A stretch of DNA of 64,000 nucleotides from Camarhynchus parvulus (lineage: Eukaryota; Chordata; Aves; Passeriformes; Thraupidae), in the NCBI RefSeq assembly GCF_901933205.1, contig NC_044573.1:54939993-55003992 (forward strand), given 5' to 3'. The position numbers and the translations under genes are program-made. Below, in pieces: positions 62,994-64,000 of the stretch (position 1 is its first letter; every line of letters begins with the position of its first letter). A model generated the notes under the pieces. The model was not told where the DNA came from, did not search any database, and saw nothing but the letters and a program-made list of their open reading frames with translations.

Positions 62994-64000
62994 GTAGGCA
63001 TCATAAAAGACTAAGCATAGACAGATGCAAATACCATGGTGCGCAAGTGTAACTTCTTTCTCTTCTCCTAGCATCTGCTATCTTTTCACAACTTACAAGA
63101 TAAATATTTCTTACGTGGCAGCGTTGGCATATTAACTTAGAAGTATCCTCCTGCTTTACTGCTGTGCCTAAAGTACCATTGGGGGCATGGATGAAGCAAT
63201 GATGTCTGAAGTATTAGCCCTCCCACCTTGGCTAACTAAACTAAACTGATCCTGATCTTATTGGTCTTTTTTCTCTGGTGTCCATCAACTGGACTTAATA
63301 CATTGTTACATCTTAAGGCAGAAGGAAAAGGTATAGAACAATACCTAATTTTTCAGATTTGCATTTTATTTTTTTTAACACAGATACATCTTGGATTATC
63401 ATGCAGATATAAACTTTTAGGTTAATTGTTGTTTCATGTGATCAAAATGTCGAGTTGAGGTACTGTCTTTGTCTTAGTCTCATATATTGGAAAATTATTT
63501 TCTTTTCACATTGCACAAGATTAAACCTTCTTTCTCATTTTTTTGATTACTCTCTTTGAGGAAATAGATGCATTTGCAAATACTTTTTCTCATTATTTCA
63601 CAGTTTTCCTCTTCCTAAATAATGACTGCATTGCAAAAAGCAAACAATTAAAATCTTAGTGTCTATGACACAAACCTCAGGTTCACCATCCATTTCTATT
63701 TACTCCCCAAATTAGTGAAATAATGTTATTGATTAAGGTATGAGTAATAGGAGTACTTATGGGAAAAGTGTGTTTAGTTTTCTAACCATGAAAATTTTTT
63801 AAAAGTAATGAGCAAAATACAGTGTTGAGCACTTTGTCCTGTCCATTTGGGGTGAGGTGGTGTTATATATGAAAAAAGATTAATCATCCAAGAGGCTCAG
63901 TTTTCTGTAATTCAGTGGACAGAAGGCTCTCCTTCTCTATTCATGTTTCTAATTGTGTCTTTATGAATAAATTTAAACTGTCTCTGTAAACAGATGGAAA
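62994..64000 (+). other. SYNE1: SYNE1 intron downstream of w40 (5' part)
   Basis: About 1 kb of AT-rich intron without a recognised repeat. An acceptor-like CAG occurs at 63991-63993, but the seven bases after it do not fit the residues I expect for the next SYNE1 exon (Gly-Asp-His-Ser), so the next exon is taken to lie right of the window. Confidence 0.7.

Larger units (their letters stand above)
1..64000 (+). other. SYNE1: SYNE1 (nesprin-1) gene body, partial; 40 shared exons plus one alternative first exon
   Basis: Forty exons with matching splice phases encode about 2,153 residues of heptad-like, Trp-punctuated helices typical of spectrin repeats, roughly 18-19 repeat lengths. Diagnostic stretches such as SPSVQEWLAQAR, RRWRNICAMSMERR and DSIPLEWDHDYDL, and the 23-residue exon starting Asp-Val, point to SYNE1. 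The paralogue SYNE2 has a different linker after LEWDH and a different ending of the DV23 segment. Known role: a LINC-complex protein of the outer nuclear membrane, whose KASH tail binds SUN proteins in the perinuclear space while the rod reaches cytoskeleton and motors. The gene runs past both window ends, so the calponin-homology and KASH domains are not here. Human comparison is from memory; no alignment was run. Confidence 0.96.

Noticed and set aside
63991..64000. Acceptor-like CAG at the very end as the start of the next exon
   Set aside because: The next seven bases would give Asp-Gly-Lys, not the Gly-Asp-His-Ser expected after DV23; too short to judge.
1..64000. SYNE2 (nesprin-2) as the gene identity
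   Set aside because: The linker after LEWDH, the NIEHFSE segment, the end of DV23 and the alpha2 N-terminus all fit SYNE1 better as I remember the two proteins.
1..64000. A novel defence, CRISPR, operon or other multi-gene system
   Set aside because: The window is accounted for by one vertebrate gene, its introns and common repeats; no direct-repeat arrays or unexplained gene clusters were seen.

Overview
The window is vertebrate nuclear DNA, almost certainly from a bird. It is AT-rich, has short coding exons with GT-AG splice sites separated by long introns, and carries CR1 LINE fragments plus LTR-like repeats of the kind common in neoavian genomes. No tRNA, rRNA, CRISPR array or prokaryotic operon was seen.

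The whole window lies inside one plus-strand gene, SYNE1 (nesprin-1), and covers most of its C-terminal third. I could place 40 consecutive coding exons (called w1-w40 here) from 2392 to 62993. They sum to 6,460 coding bases, about 2,153 residues, and every junction keeps frame: 31 are phase 0, seven are phase 2 and one is phase 1. The translated exons match, from memory, the distal spectrin repeats of vertebrate nesprin-1, in order and without a gap. The N-terminal actin-binding domain and the C-terminal KASH anchor lie outside the window.

Layout: 1-2391 is upstream intron. 2392-43306 holds w1-w32, the rod shared by giant isoforms. 43307-50137 is a 6.8-kb intron containing the alternative first coding exon of the short muscle isoform nesprin-1alpha2 (ATG at 45955). 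50138-60859 holds w33-w38, the repeats shared by giant and alpha isoforms. 61752-62082 (w39) encodes a Ser/Pro-rich acidic linker with the LEWD kinesin-light-chain motif. 62925-62993 (w40) is the 23-codon DV23 cassette exon. 62994-64000 is downstream intron.

Nesprin-1 sits in the outer nuclear membrane as part of the LINC complex. Its spectrin-repeat rod links SUN-bound KASH domains to the cytoskeleton. The alpha2 exon, LEWD motif and DV23 exon together mark this as the region that produces the muscle isoform organising microtubules at the nuclear envelope.

The most unusual signals are three GC rather than GT splice donors in one gene segment (31837, 40589 and 46047, the last on the alpha2 first exon), a G-quadruplex-type run at 34085-34111, and repeat insertions close to exons. 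I found no sign of a previously undescribed multi-gene system.
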